Of a stretch of 64,000 nt of DNA, positions 22,230 to 33,513 are shown in pieces. The stretch lies in NCBI GenBank assembly GCA_946811695.1, contig OX328132.1, forward strand, positions 99,389,422 through 99,453,421. The letters run 5' to 3'. A program made the translations under genes and the position numbers. Origin of the DNA: Gonocerus acuteangulatus (taxonomy: Eukaryota > Arthropoda > Insecta > Hemiptera > Coreidae). The notes under the pieces are model-generated. The model was given only the letters and a program-made list of their open reading frames with translations. It searched no databases and was not told the DNA's origin. Positions within the stretch are counted from its first letter, which is position 1; each line of letters starts with the position of its first letter.

Positions 22230-22306
22230 GTTTTGGATTTGTCGATTTCCTTCAAATGTCTTGAAACTGTCGAGGCTCCTACTCCGAGTTCTTTGGCATA
22301 TTCCCT
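22230..22306 (-). pseudogene. Trace of a mariner-like transposase helix-turn-helix
   Basis: The minus strand encodes EYAKELGVGASTVSRHLKEI, followed by DKSK. This resembles the second DNA-binding helix-turn-helix of mariner-type transposases (ELAEELGVS-x-STVSRHL pattern). The frame is not open for long on either side and no catalytic aspartates were found nearby, so it is a relic within Rep-TA copy A. It suggests, but does not prove, that Rep-TA descends from a mariner-type element. The segment is short, about 24 residues, so chance similarity is possible. Confidence 0.45.
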
Positions 22307-23437
22307 ACTGTTTTTAATTGCTTATAGTAGTCAAATGTATTTGTCAATAAAACAGGATACGTATAATTAGAATCAATATTTTGTTTGTTAGAATTCGAAG
22401 ATGCCGTATGAATATCTAGATTACAGTACTGGTGTTGATTTCGTTCTTTAGAATTATTCTTGGTATTCCCTATTTTCATCTGTTACCCATAGTTTTTTAT
22501 TGTTAGTAGGTTTTTCTTATTGATTATAGAATATTTGGCTATAAAACAGGATACGTAAAATTAGTGACAATATTTCGAAGATTTCTGAGCGGAATACTTT
22601 TAAGATTTTCTACCACCACGAACGGCTTTTTTCCTCTATTTTTATCCACTAGATAGGCTTTATTTTGCATATTATTCTATATAAGTTTTATTCAGCAGGG
22701 GATTCTGATGAAATGTCGTGTTTTTGCTGTGGATTTTAAATACGATGTATCTAAGATTGGATAACATTAACGAGTCTACATAGTTAAGAACCGACGACGG
22801 AGGATTACTTCTTGCTATGATTTAGTCTACATATGTATATTAAGTCCTAAATCCAAAAAATAAACTTCACAACGGTTAGATACTATGAGCGAATATGGCG
22901 GTTCAATGCCCGTAGAAAAAAAAAATGGCCGCAGGAAATTTACCTGCTAAGAGTTAATCCTCAAGAGCTGTAAATATACCCCAGGTATCTGCCGACACAA
23001 ATACAAAGCCTAGGCGGAGAGCACCCCAAAAACACAGATCCAAACATAGGTTATATGCTAAATATTCATAAAGACTACTTAGTTGTAAACCGATTCATCA
23101 ATTAGCAATCAATAGTTTTCAACAAAGGTTATATACTAAATATCGATAAAAAGTTTTTAATTAGAAAAAAAAAACAATATTCCACAAGACTTGTTTTTGG
23201 TCCATTTGTGTCTACTCCATAGACTTAATTAGGTATATTATTCTATTGTAGTTGGGCAACTAAACTTTGTTTTATTTTGTTAAATAAAGTTTTTTTTCTT
23301 GACTTGTTATTCGTCAAGACTTTTATTTGTCCTTGTGTATTTACTAGATAGGTTTTATTTGGCATATTATTCTATATAGGCTATATTAGGCAGGGTATTC
23401 TACTCAATCTTGTGTACTTCTTCTTGATCCTTCTGAA

Positions 23438-23693
23438 CATGGGCGTATATAAAAACAATTTCGGGGGGGGCTGAGACCATTTCCAGGGTATGGAATACTA
23501 AATATTTAGAGCTTGGAATAGTTTTGGGCAACTAAAACGCTATTACACGTAAAATAAAATATGTTTTATGAACTAAGTGATCTTATTTAATTTATTTTTA
23601 AGGGTTTTACGAGACGTTTTTATCATCAATTCAAAATTTCGGGAGGGGCTGCAGCCCCCTCAGCCCCCTCAGCCCCCCTCATATGCGCCCATG
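23438..23693. mobile_element. hAT-like MITE, 256 bp, nested in Rep-TA copy A
   Basis: The ends catgggcgtatat (left) and atatgcgcccatg (right) are inverted repeats. Flanking cttctgaa (23430-23437) and cttctgtg (23694-23701) match at 6 of 8 bases, consistent with an old 8 bp target-site duplication of the hAT type. The inside is G-rich near both ends (gggggggctgag; gggaggggctgcag) with no coding capacity. Confidence 0.65.
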
Positions 23694-23990
23694 CTTCTGT
23701 GTCCTCTAGAAAGGCTTTATTAGGCATATTTTGTATTGATTTATAGAGCTTTGCTTTAGAATGAGAGCCAGATTCTGTAATTTCCGCTTCTGTGTAAAAG
23801 TTAGCTACTGTCGGTGTCCCTGACGCCTTAATATCACTTTTATTCGAGATGTTTGAGAGGATTTTGACCATTTTCACGAGATATATATAAAAAGTTTATT
23901 TCTTTTCTAAGCTTATCAAATGGCACTAGGGACATGAACGGAACCGCGCTAAGATGCTGCAGTTCCTGCGAGTCGGACTTTTTTCTATAA

Positions 23991-25130
23991 TAACACTGGT
24001 CTGCAAAATTTAACTTTTTTCCTGGGGTTTTTATTTTAATGTTTCATTTTGACTAATATTTTTTGAGTCTAATTTGAGTGTGGTGAATCAGAATATAAAC
24101 TTAGTTTTTCTCCATCACGTACCAATTTTTCACAATACAGGAAATACTAAAATATCCAGTTTTATACTAGCCTTTTTGAGTTTATGTTATATTATTAAAT
24201 ATAAGTTAATAAATCCATAACTGTCAACAGAACACTCTTCAAAATTAACTAATGTTTGACATCACGATAATTTAATCATTTGACCAGTTTTTTTACTACC
24301 TACTTTGAAATGAATGTTTTGTAGAGTTCCTACTATGGAAATAATTTGATACAACTCACCAACCAGCAATAATCCGCTATGATATTTATATTCAAGTTTC
24401 CCTGGTAGCTTCTTTCCATTTCCTTTATGTCCTGGTGAAATATTTTACTCTGCTCAGCCTAGATTTTCTGAAAAAAAGTCCAAATGTCAGTACTCCCTCT
24501 TTAATTTTAGGATCAGATATTCCAGGGAACTTCTTGCAGAAAGTTTTGTATCAATTGTCATCCTTATTCAAAGCCTTCAAATATTGCTTAATTAAGCCTA
24601 ATGTGCAAAGATGGTGGTAAATGAACATTTTTGGGGTCCACCAGACAGTCTCTCTGCTTCCAATTTTTTATTGTGTAGTGATCGAATCGGGCTCTACTCT
24701 CCCATTCACAAATCAAACATGGCATTTTAGTTCAGCCTGATTGCTGGCCTAGCTGCCACTTATGTTCATATTTTTCTTTTTCTAGAAGTAATTTTAAGTT
24801 ATGGTATGTATCCTAAAGCAACATTTGCAGTGATTGGACTTAAAATAAGGCCATATTGTTGTCTGTTACAGCACTGGTACATTGTTATATTGTTGTGAAG
24901 CACATTCATTTCAACAATGCGAACATTATTATGTCTTCGTTTCATGGTTTCTTTTTAGTTCCATATGCACAGAACTAAATTAGAACATTTTAGGTATAAC
25001 TACCAATTGTGCAAAAATGGTACGTGGTAGAAAAACAAAAACAATTACAGTTTTGGAATCAGCACATCAAATTTAATAAAGTAGACCTATTTTCAAGGAA
25101 ACCCCAAGCATATCGGTGTAATTAGTTATT
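23991..25130 (-). mobile_element. Relic of a multicopy transposon-like element with a degraded coding region
   Basis: Starts aacactggtctgcaaaa, similar to 10124. The minus strand carries the protein relic described at 24345-24735. No inverted ends or target-site duplication could be set. The right limit is approximate. Confidence 0.55.
24345..24735 (-). pseudogene. Degraded member of an invertebrate multicopy protein family (YQGxxxxxxxADYCW type)
   Basis: Minus-strand translation gives, across several stops and frameshifts, these pieces in order: MPCLICEWESRARFDHYTIK, LVDPKNVHLPPSLHIRL, KFPGISDPKIKEGVL, FHQDIKEMERSYQGN and NINIIADYCW. These match, in order, an uncharacterised protein family that I recall from many aphid, Hydra and other invertebrate gene sets and that behaves like a transposable element. 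The pieces correspond to its PC-x-x-C..., PLVDP...LPPLHIKLG, KFP..S.AKIKEGIF and RFHQDI...M..RYQG blocks. The biochemical role is not known to me. At least three disruptions make this a dead copy. The family assignment is from memory of motif order, not from a search. Confidence 0.7.
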
Positions 25131-27479
25131 CACACAAAACCTTTAACATTAATATCTTGACATCAAATAAGAGTGAGTTAACCCTTTCTGTTCCAAGGTA
25201 GGTGAAGGGTTCTCCTCTACGGGATACTTACACCCACACTTGAGCCCCCGGTACGGGATACATTTGCCACTCTCACTCATAGCGCCTTGACTTTGAGCGA
25301 TCCCCTCGCCGAATTGAAACATAATTTTGATTTTTGTTTTGTTTACAATCACTGTTCATTTTTAGTTATCTTAAATTAATTTTTGTGTTTGAATTATTTT
25401 TACATCGAACAAATTTGTTTAAAAGAAAGTTATAGAAAAGTTTTTCTGTTTACCGTTTGTCCCATATGTAATGAATAATAAACGATTGAAATATATACGG
25501 CCAATAACTACGTCCATCATCCTTTTTGATCGTGATTTTGGACACGACACCGGGGGAGTTTTTTTTTTTTTTTGTTGTATATCTACAACTACAAAAACAA
25601 ACGCGACTTACACGGGTAAAAGACTTATTCAAATACCCGGCAACGCTAGATAGCTCAAAAACCATGAAATGAGAAGAGAAATAATGCGAGAGATACGAGG
25701 GCTCTTGACTGCTGAACAAGTCAACGGTACGTGGGGCCGTCTTCCCTCCGACATGTACACAAGTCAACGGTACACAGATCCCAACCAGGGGATTACAGGA
25801 CATGCTTTGAGCTCTCTTAATTTATTGTATCTGGTACTGTACCACTTAGAGATCCAGGCTGTTCTGATTTCACATTTAATATGAACTATTAGATCGTTCA
25901 CTGATACATCATTGAATGCTACACAACACAAACACATCAGACGGGCAAATTAACTGGCCCATACATTTAAAATCCTTTGTGCAATTATCCAAGAAACGAG
26001 TTTACAAAAATTCGCAAATGAAATACTGCTGAACGTTAGCTGCCCATAAAAAAAAACTTACTGCCATCAAATGGAAAAAAAAAACCTTTCCAGATTTCTG
26101 ATTTGTCGGCCCTTCTCGCTATATCGAGTTAGTGCAGCCAATCAAATCCTTCGCGGGATCACTGATGTCTATAATTTACTCAGTCTGTATCCATCTTCTC
26201 TATTGAAATTCTGAGGAAGATTCTCTATTTCTATAACTTCTTTCTCTCTCTATGTTCCTTTCTCGCGTATTTGATACCTTGAGTAGATTAAATCTACCTT
26301 CTGGATTAAATTTCTCTTACAAAAGTTCTTAACTTTAAGGACATCGTTATACAGTTGTTCAAATTTCAAGCCTGGCATAGCCCAAGTTTTGTATAAAGAA
26401 ATTCAGGTACTCGCGAGTGGTGTGTAGTAACTCTATAAGATAAGCCGACCTGATTAGATCGTCCTATCTAAATCCTGACAGTATCTATGTTCTGCCAAGA
26501 GCCTTTTACTACTGTTGTGAAAGACTAACTAATTTTGAAAGGATAAACTTACTGAAAATGTTTGAAAGAGGTAGAAGAAGTTGGTTGACGACTATAATCT
26601 TGGAAACGACGTTCCTATCATTGAGAATGACGTCCGATACATTTGGGAACGTTTTTCGCTAGTTTGTTATTCGATGATTCGATCAGATATCCTAAAGAAC
26701 CTAACTTTTGTACTGAAAGGTTCAATATCCTGTATATTAAAGGAAACGAGACGGAAAAAAAACGTCCCCGAAAAGAGAGAAGTCACAATAAGTACAGGAG
26801 CTTTGAAGCGATATCTTGGAGTTTACCTTTCACCTGGGGCTTTCCGCTTGATACAAGGGCCTAGTTTTAATTCATTGCAATGTCCGAGTCGGAGTATATC
26901 GGACGAGACAAACTTTCCCACAACTGTCCTAGGAAGGAAATTGAAAAACTTCTCATTGCCGTGACACCTCAGGAGGAAAGTCTTCTTTAATCTCATCTTC
27001 TTCTATCGATGTCTCCCCTGGCTACCATAACTCCACTCTATTTCTATTTATACTTCCATAACTCTTATCTACTTCTTCATTTCCAATAGTTTGGTCGATT
27101 GGCTTTTGATGACTTATACTTATTTACACGCTTACTGAATTACAATCAGTGAGTAAAAATGACTATCTGAAGTATTTTTTTAGACTAGACCACGGGAGAC
27201 CCCCTGAACTCTAGTATTAGATACTTGACATCAGTGGTGATGTCGGACAATAAAGTGTTCACGGGTATTAGGGCAAGAATAGAAGCAGACTCAGATGTCT
27301 CTTTGGAATTCAGATAGCATTGATGTTCAAAAGACTATTCAGAAAGGCCAAAACAATTGTTTGCAAAACGGTGATCAGGCAGACTGTCACATAAGGACGT
27401 GCAGCCAGGAATTTTAAGATTTAAAAGTAAACACTATATAAGTGTCTTGGAAAGGTAAGTATTTCGGTGGATTTTCTGC
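25131..27479. other. Unassigned 2.3 kb stretch
   Basis: No recognised protein, RNA or repeat. The 127-codon frame at 26581-26964 overlaps another frame in the same strand, shows no known motif and has no supporting signals. A T run lies at 25560-25573. Confidence 0.45.
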
Positions 27480-27800
27480 CGAGTCAAGGTTGGGCAAGGA
27501 AAACACGAATGATCCAAGATTTGGAAAACATCCCTATGACGAAGCCGACAATGTGGCGTTTATAACACTAGGCCGATTAAGGTGTGTAGTGCACGTAGAG
27601 AAGATGGGCTCAGAAAGAATTCCCGAAAAGCTTCTCTATGGTAAACCAAGTGGCACCAGGAAAAGAGGGGAGTTAGGGCCTCAACTCCAATCGAGAGAGA
27701 TTTAAAGGAAATGGGTATCCGCCGATGGCGAAAATATTTGGCCGATCGTGATGAATGGAGACAGCTGTTGGCGGAGGCCCAGCTCCTTCGTGGATTGTAG
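27480..27800 (+). pseudogene. C-terminal end of an RTE-like LINE reverse transcriptase
   Basis: Translation gives LGRLRCVVHVEKMGSERIP and KLLYGKPSGTRKRG, then after a frameshift near 27680 DLKEMGIRRWRKYLADRDEW and RQLLAEAQLLRGL followed by a stop at about 27800. This is the common C-terminus of endonuclease-reverse transcriptases of RTE-like LINEs (LRWAGHV-x-RM ... RPGRPKLRW ... DL..MGI..W...A.DR..WR...EA). Just after the stop, gtaagtaagta fits the short simple-repeat tails of RTE elements. The upstream enzyme domains are missing. It is a 5'-truncated, frameshifted remnant. Confidence 0.75.
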
Positions 27801-28104
27801 CGCCCATCTGTAAGTAAGTACTGTATTACGGCCACTCAAATAAATCTGAAAAATAGACGCCTAAATGGCCAAAAGTGCCAGATATTGAGAGAAACCTACT
27901 TCAATCGGTAGTGAAATCCTCCTCCTACGTGACTTCCGCTCGTTTGCTAAGGAAGCATATGACTAATTTCAAATAACACATACTCAATTTCTTGTATTGA
28001 GCAAAAAGAGACGTTTACGGGAACCGAACCTTCATATTCAAAATTTTGACCACATTTTCTCCGGCTTTCTTTTTTCTTCCCTACATGGCGTTCTATCTAT
28101 ATGG

Positions 28105-28325
28105 AGGCTCGGTGGCCGGGAATTTTAAGGCATGAGTACTTAACACTCCGTGACAAGGGTCGTGGGTTCGATTCCCACTAGGGCTGATGGCTTTCCATTA
28201 GAAAAAAGAAGATATCAGCCCTACCCTGGCTAGAAATGGGAGATGACCCGTCCTGCAAGTCTGAGTTAATTACAATGGACACCAAAAATTATAATCAGTT
28301 ACTAAAAATGAATTTATCTGAATGG
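28105..28325 (+). mobile_element. tRNA-derived SINE (family S2)
   Basis: The B box gggttcgattccc at 28167-28179 is preceded by an A-box-like gctcggtggccggga. The body (gatatcagccctaccctggc) recurs at 50.2 kb. The sequence around the head does not fold as a normal tRNA, so this is a SINE rather than a tRNA gene. Confidence 0.7.
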
Positions 28326-28564
28326 TGAAGAAAACTGTGATTTTAGATGAGTTTTATCTATTTTATGAGTGCCTGTATTATAGTCATTCTAAGAAATCCA
28401 AACAAATTTAAAATCTGCAAAGTTTTCAGGTTTTCCACGAAATTTGGGATTATCAGTGCTCATTTTTTTCAGTCAATTCAACAATGCTGACCACCGATGC
28501 CTTTTTAAATTTCATTCTAGCCAAAATACTAAAACTGAAAATTATTGCAAATGGAGAATAAAAT

Positions 28565-29931
28565 AAAAAAAAGTCCGATTCGCAGGAACTGCGTCATTTT
28601 AGCGCGGTTCCGTTCTTATCTCTAGTGTTTATGAAGGCATAGAATAGAAACAGTTATTACTTTATTTAGATCAATAGCGAAACAGCTATCCAAATGAAAT
28701 CTCAAACAAACCAGTCTTGAAAGGTCTTGATTTACAATCTTACCTGTATGGGTCAGCTATACCATAAGTCGGGCAGAAAGGCCTCCGCTCAGAGGCATTT
28801 GGAAAGCCTTGGGATCTCTCTCTTTGAACGCTACATTTCTAACAATAAATTGATCTTCTTATTTTACTTAATCTGTTTTATTGTCAAATACATTATCTGA
28901 CTATAAGCAATTTAAAAATAACAAGGAATAAAACAGACAAAAAGAACAGTTTGAATAAGCGAAATCAATTACTTTAAAGTTTTAAGCACTTATTTCTCCG
29001 ATTGACATCGCCTAATCAAAACTTTCATCAGAACCATTTTTGTAGAGCATTTAGTGAGCTTTCTAATGGTCATGTTCCGTTTCCCAAGATTCTCAACCTT
29101 TTTCGAGATATTAAGGAAAGTATACAAAGTTACCAAAACTTTTTATGTCTGTTAATAAAATATTTTATTCCAACCCTTCCTAAACTCCAAACGTAACAAA
29201 AATTTCAACGTATTAGTTTTAATGAATGTAGAACTTGCAGAAAATGTTTCAACTGAATCCCATAATTCTAAGTACCAAAATCAAAGAGAAAAAGAACAGT
29301 TCGAATAAGCGAAATCAATTACTTTAAAGTTTTATGCACTTATTTCTCCGATTGACATCGCCTAATCAAAACTTTCTTTAGAACCTTTTTTGTAGAGCGT
29401 TTAGTAAGCTTTCTAATGGTATTCTTTTGTTTCCCAAATTCTCAACCTTTTTCGAGATATTAAGGAAAGTATACAAAGTTACCAAAACGTTTTTATGTCT
29501 GTTGATAAAATATTTTATTCTAACCCTTCCTTAACTCCAAACGCAACCAAAATTTCAGCATATTAGTTTTAATGAAAGTAGAACATGCAGTAAATGTTTC
29601 AACTGAATCCCATGATTCTAAGTACCCAAACCAAAAACGGAATTCAAAAACTATTTTTCCAATTTTCTCGACAACGGTTAAAGCTATCGCCTTGAAAATA
29701 GTTTCATTCGTTTTTCTAGCCCAAGAAGCCTATAAAAAGAGTACTTACAAGCTTATGAACTCAAAAACGTAAGCGTTACGATTTTTTCTGCGCGAATTTC
29801 GCCCCAAACGCCATCTTCCAGTGGGCGGATTTTGCTGGTTAACGAACTTGACCTTTCAAATTGGACGACGGATTTTTGTACCAAATTTCATCAAAATCGG
29901 ACCATCAGGGAAGCCAGAAATGAGCGAACAG

Positions 29932-29980
<49 letters not shown>

Positions 29981-30001
29981 TATACATATATATATATATA
30001 A

Positions 30002-30066
<65 letters not shown>

Positions 30067-30205
30067 AATTTGAACCACTGTTATTTTCGGTCTCTAGGGG
30101 TTCTGAAACGCGAAATTTTCTAGTCGGCACTTCCGGATTGTTTCATTGTATCAACCCTATAAGCGGGGTTCCTCCCTATGGGGGAGGGAAGAACCAAGCT
30201 AAAAG
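28565..30205 (+). repeat. Rep-TA copy B (about 1.64 kb)
   Basis: Plus-strand counterpart of copy A. The left end is gtccgattcgcaggaactgc followed by agcgcggttccgttcttatc. A 350 bp tandem duplication follows (gaacagtttgaataagc at 28944 and gaacagttcgaataagc at 29294), then the conserved block with ggcgaaattcgcgc (complement), (TA)n at 29935-30064, and the right end ggttctgaaacgcgaaattt, ggcacttccggattgtttca and aagcggggttcctcc. It lacks the extra 1.8 kb of copy A. Confidence 0.85.
29935..30064. repeat. (TA)n microsatellite with TATACA/TAAATA variants inside Rep-TA copy B
   Basis: Long TA tract of about 130 bp, interrupted by ataaatatatacatata twice, showing a local duplication of an interrupted unit. 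Confidence 0.95.
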
Positions 30206-30694
30206 GAATCAACCAAGGAAAATTTGCTAAGAGCTTTCCAACAGAATAGAGAAGGCAAATGGTGTGTATTAGCAGGGTAATAAAACTGAGGCGGGGAAGA
30301 GAGAGATGAAAACCTGTGTCAAAGTTCATATCTTTAATAGCCAAAAGCTACCCTTCTTTATGGACGTGGAAGCTGGGTTTCAAAGGCAACAATAGAATAG
30401 TGCTACTGCCACGGAAATTAAGAATCACCGAATGGACAAGCAGAGATCAAGAAAAGATAAGTATTTGGCTTCAGAATAAGACAGTGGCGAAGATGTAGTT
30501 GAGGCGATTTGGTCATCTTTCGAGAAAGAGGGAAGATCGGGATTCACAAAAATATTCGTAGATTTCGTTAATATCCTAGAAATGGGTCGAGATAGGCCTC
30601 TTCATCTAAATAAATGTGGCTGATGTGTTTCGTTCAATTTCTTCTCTTTTATATAAATAATTCTTCTACTGGATAACAGATATGTTGGTACATT
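30206..30694. other. Unassigned stretch
   Basis: No repeat or domain recognised. Confidence 0.4.
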
Positions 30695-31005
30695 TGTCTA
30701 GCTCACGTGGCGAGGTAGAGCACTCGACTAATGAACTGGAGGACCTGAGTTCAAAACCCGCGAGCGCATTAAAGACTTTTAATTTCTAGTGCCGGAGTTC
30801 GAGGGTTGGATTCGGGGTTCCAGGCCACCCCTAGGCTCACCCGGCCTTTAATTAATTTATTAATGGGTACCTGCAAAGGCGAAAACCAGGCTTCCCAAGC
30901 ATAGTACTGACCTCACTATCTCCCTAGCACGCTGTATGGTCTAAAATCAGATACATCTACAGTATCTGTCCCTCTGGGCCCTTGTGGCCTGTCACAGAAC
31001 TGACA
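30695..31005 (+). mobile_element. tRNA-derived SINE (family S1), near complete
   Basis: The tRNA-like head (gctcacgtggcgaggtagag ... ggacctgagttcaaaaccc) carries A- and B-box-like sequences. It is followed by the S1 body (gagggttggattcggggttc; cctaggctcacccggccttt; agcatagtactgacctcact) and the end ttgtggcctgtcacagaact. It matches copies at 19.4 and 36.3 kb along its length. Confidence 0.85.
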
Positions 31006-31034
31006 TTTTCTTTTCTAGCTCAAATATCTACATT

Positions 31035-31170
31035 ATACTAGCTGTTACCCGGCGTTCAATGCTACACCTACTTTCTGCCTTTGACTCTCCCCGTATCAAA
31101 ATCTACCTATATACCCGGTTACGTGAAAATCGGTCAAACGGTGTGAATTTGTTTATATCAGTCTAGATGT
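31035..31170 (+). repeat. Relic of a dispersed arthropod repeat (ctagctgttacccggcg type)
   Basis: actagctgttacccggcgtt, then gtgaaaatcggtcaaacggt, resembles the paired phrases found in many arthropod interspersed repeats (ctagctg..cccggc and aaaatcggt.aa.cggt). Class not assigned. Confidence 0.4.
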
Positions 31171-31990
31171 AGTTCGTGAGACAGCCAACAGAGGCCAGCA
31201 CCACAGCAATTCTGAAAATAACTTATAGAGGCCAGCACCAGAGCCTGCGAATAGATAGCTCTTATCAAAGAAAGGCCAGCACTCCTTAGTTAGACAGTGA
31301 CTATTGAAATAAAATTGAAATAAACTGCATTACATGATTATATAATGATGTAAAGTCATCAACGAGTTCGAGTTATTCTAATTATCAGGAACATCAACAA
31401 ATAAATTTGAGACATTCAAAATGGCTGTCGATTCAATAGGCCGTCGACATTTTGAAATTTGACTATTTTGACCTAGCCTAGGAGATTTTCCGTATCAAGA
31501 CCTACCTGTGTTTGTAGCAATATAACCAGGAAATACGTATCTTATATTGCAAAACATGACCTTGAATCGTGTTGGAGCCGGGATGGAGCTCGCAGTATTG
31601 GAGTTAAGTAGGAACCCCGAATGTTTATTTCAGAACCCGATTTAATTACGATAATTCAGACGAAACATTACGATTGCAAGTAAAAGAATGAGTCCCTAAT
31701 TCTAGGAGGAGCCAATTGACATTGAACAAAACTTACTTCAGATATAGGGAGATCCAATTGCAGAGCATTCCTCAAACCACTACCATTCTACAAATGGCTT
31801 CAAGATTGATGGTTTCGTCACTAATGAAAAACATTTGCTCTGTGTTTGCCCATTTTCCACCCCAAGCCAAAAATAAAAGTAGCAAGCGAAGAGTATATTT
31901 TATTTGTATTATTGTTTGTTAGCTTGTAAATTTTATCTTTAGTTATGTCAGACATTTTAAAATAAAATCATACAAAATAATGGGGCCATC
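31171..31990. other. Unassigned stretch
   Basis: A short imperfect direct repeat (gaggccagcacca at 31190 and 31231) and otherwise nothing recognised. Confidence 0.4.
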
Positions 31991-31991
31991 A

Positions 31992-32725
31992 TATACAGGG
32001 TGTCTCGCATTTTACACCACACATCAAAATATTACACCACAAAAAATAGAACAATCTATTCTCTACTGTACCAATAAACACCATTGACAAAATTATTAAA
32101 TTTTAGGGTTTGAATAAATCATTAGTAAATTGATACTGGTGATTATTTTCCAGCAGTACATTTTCCGGCTCTCGGGATAAGGTCCCTGTAATCATGTGGA
32201 TGACCACAGGGCAATGGAATCATCCCACTGCTTGAGTTATGGCGTGTGGAAGGGCTCGTGGGGCTGTTTATTGGAAATTCTGTCGAACAAGTTAATCAGC
32301 GATACTTCCATCTCTATAACTCAGATTTAGTGCTCAATTTGTGGCCATTAGTCTTAGTCGATTTGATCTACACTTTGTCAACGTCCTCCTGAGTCACCCA
32401 AATGTTTTGTTTTTTTTTTCAAGGAAAATACTGCATTCCAGGTATTTCTCAAAAAGTGAATTTTGTGTTGAATGTTGGATACTTCAGGATTGATGTTGTA
32501 TAAATCTAATAAAATGTTCGTTATGTAATAAAATGTTCGTATGTTGTCCAATGGACCAGTGCATTTATTTGGAGTTCGCCGTGCAATCTGAGTTGCATCC
32601 GTTGAATAAAGATTGGCTATAACTTGGCTTTCCAATCTGTCTATAGGATTGGTAGCGAAAAGAGGTGTGTGTAGCTGCTGGAGTGTATCGGTCTGGTCTT
32701 CTGTCCGGGTCCTTTTGGGCATGCG
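31992..32725. other. Possible remnant of a DNA transposon starting acagggtg
   Basis: tacagggtgtctcgcatttt at 31992 resembles element ends at 40318 and 62763. The minus strand has a 143-codon frame (32378-32809) with no recognisable domain; its upstream part overlaps the Harbinger-like element. I cannot assign a family. Confidence 0.35.
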
Positions 32726-33429
32726 TAAGGCTGCACCTACATTGGACAGGTATTTCTCCCGATCTAATGCGATATCCATTGACCGACAACGGCCGACAGT
32801 GGCCGACATAAGTGCCTACATTGGCCCCAACCCGATCCGATTCGATCTAGTCACAGCTCGTCAGTAATGAACTCGTAGTGAAGTGAAAATTAGGGATTAA
32901 TTTCAGAAATATCACCTAATCAACATAGAAACCTTTTATTAGGTTGAATGTTGGAGGTATGAAGGAGGAGTTGAGAGGCTAATCAATCTTCCGGAAGTAT
33001 ATCAGCCCCGAAAAAAAATCTTAGTGTAACAGTTAATTTTTAACTAGTACGCTACAATAAGAGAAGCATTAGTATTCATATTTTAAAATTATTTATAAAG
33101 AAGGTAGCTAGAAGGTTAGAACCATTGGAAGGTTTTAAACATTGGATGGTTATAAACAAAAATGTGAATTCGCAAATTTTGTTCTAAATTGTATTACATT
33201 TTATTAGCCATAATGTCGTTCGGCGCCAATTTTGCGTCGGTTGTCCCGAATCGGTCTAGAAACAAACAAGTTTGAACGGTCAAGAATCGGTGGCCAACGG
33301 ATCGGATCGGGTCAGGACCAATGTTCGCACCGACATAAAGATGCATATGTTGGTTTTTCTTCCGACAGTCGGTGGCTATCGGATCGGATCAAATTGAATC
33401 GGTTCGGGACCAATGGAGGTGCACCCTAA
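32726..33429. mobile_element. Harbinger-like non-autonomous element, about 700 bp
   Basis: Inverted ends ggctgcacctacattgg (left, from 32729) and the complement of gggtgcacctccattgg (right, to 33426) match at 15 of 17 bases. They are flanked by TAA on both sides, as expected for PIF/Harbinger insertions. Subterminal regions repeat gatccgatc/gatcggatcgg motifs. No transposase was found. A related end lies at 11274-11445. Confidence 0.75.
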
Positions 33430-33513
33430 AGCACCTGTCCTCAGCTATCAATAATTAGCTTAAGTCGTTCCTCTACTCTGGAGATATAATAGGCTAATAA
33501 TAAGATTGTTTAT

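Larger units (their letters stand above)
20915..23990 (-). repeat. Rep-TA copy A, longest copy (about 3.1 kb)
   Basis: A dispersed repeat read on the minus strand. One end (20918-21050) has gcgcggttcctccctccccc, ccggaagtgccgac and ttcaaatttg running into (TA)n at 21052-21099. Next come the conserved block ending near 21460, a 350 bp tandem duplication (about 21415-22090), an extra 1.8 kb not present in copies B-D, and the other end (23925-23985: cactagggacatgaacggaa ... ttcctgcgagtcggac). A mariner-like helix-turn-helix trace lies in the extra part, as does a hAT-like MITE (23438-23693). It may be the least-deleted member of the family. Superfamily not settled. Confidence 0.75.

Noticed and set aside
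26581..26964. 127-codon frame as a possible host gene
   Set aside because: It overlaps another frame on the same strand, has no recognisable motif and lies in unassigned sequence. Length alone is not enough.
29821..30230. Open frames encoding long (Ile-Tyr)n proteins around (TA)n tracts (also at 21 kb, 33.9 kb, 38.5 kb, 48 kb, 55 kb, 62.7 kb)
   Set aside because: They are microsatellites translated by chance, and both strands give the same pattern.
32378..32809. 143-codon minus-strand frame as a transposase
   Set aside because: No DDE, HTH or other motif was recognised, and it runs into the Harbinger-like element end. Kept only as an unassigned stretch.
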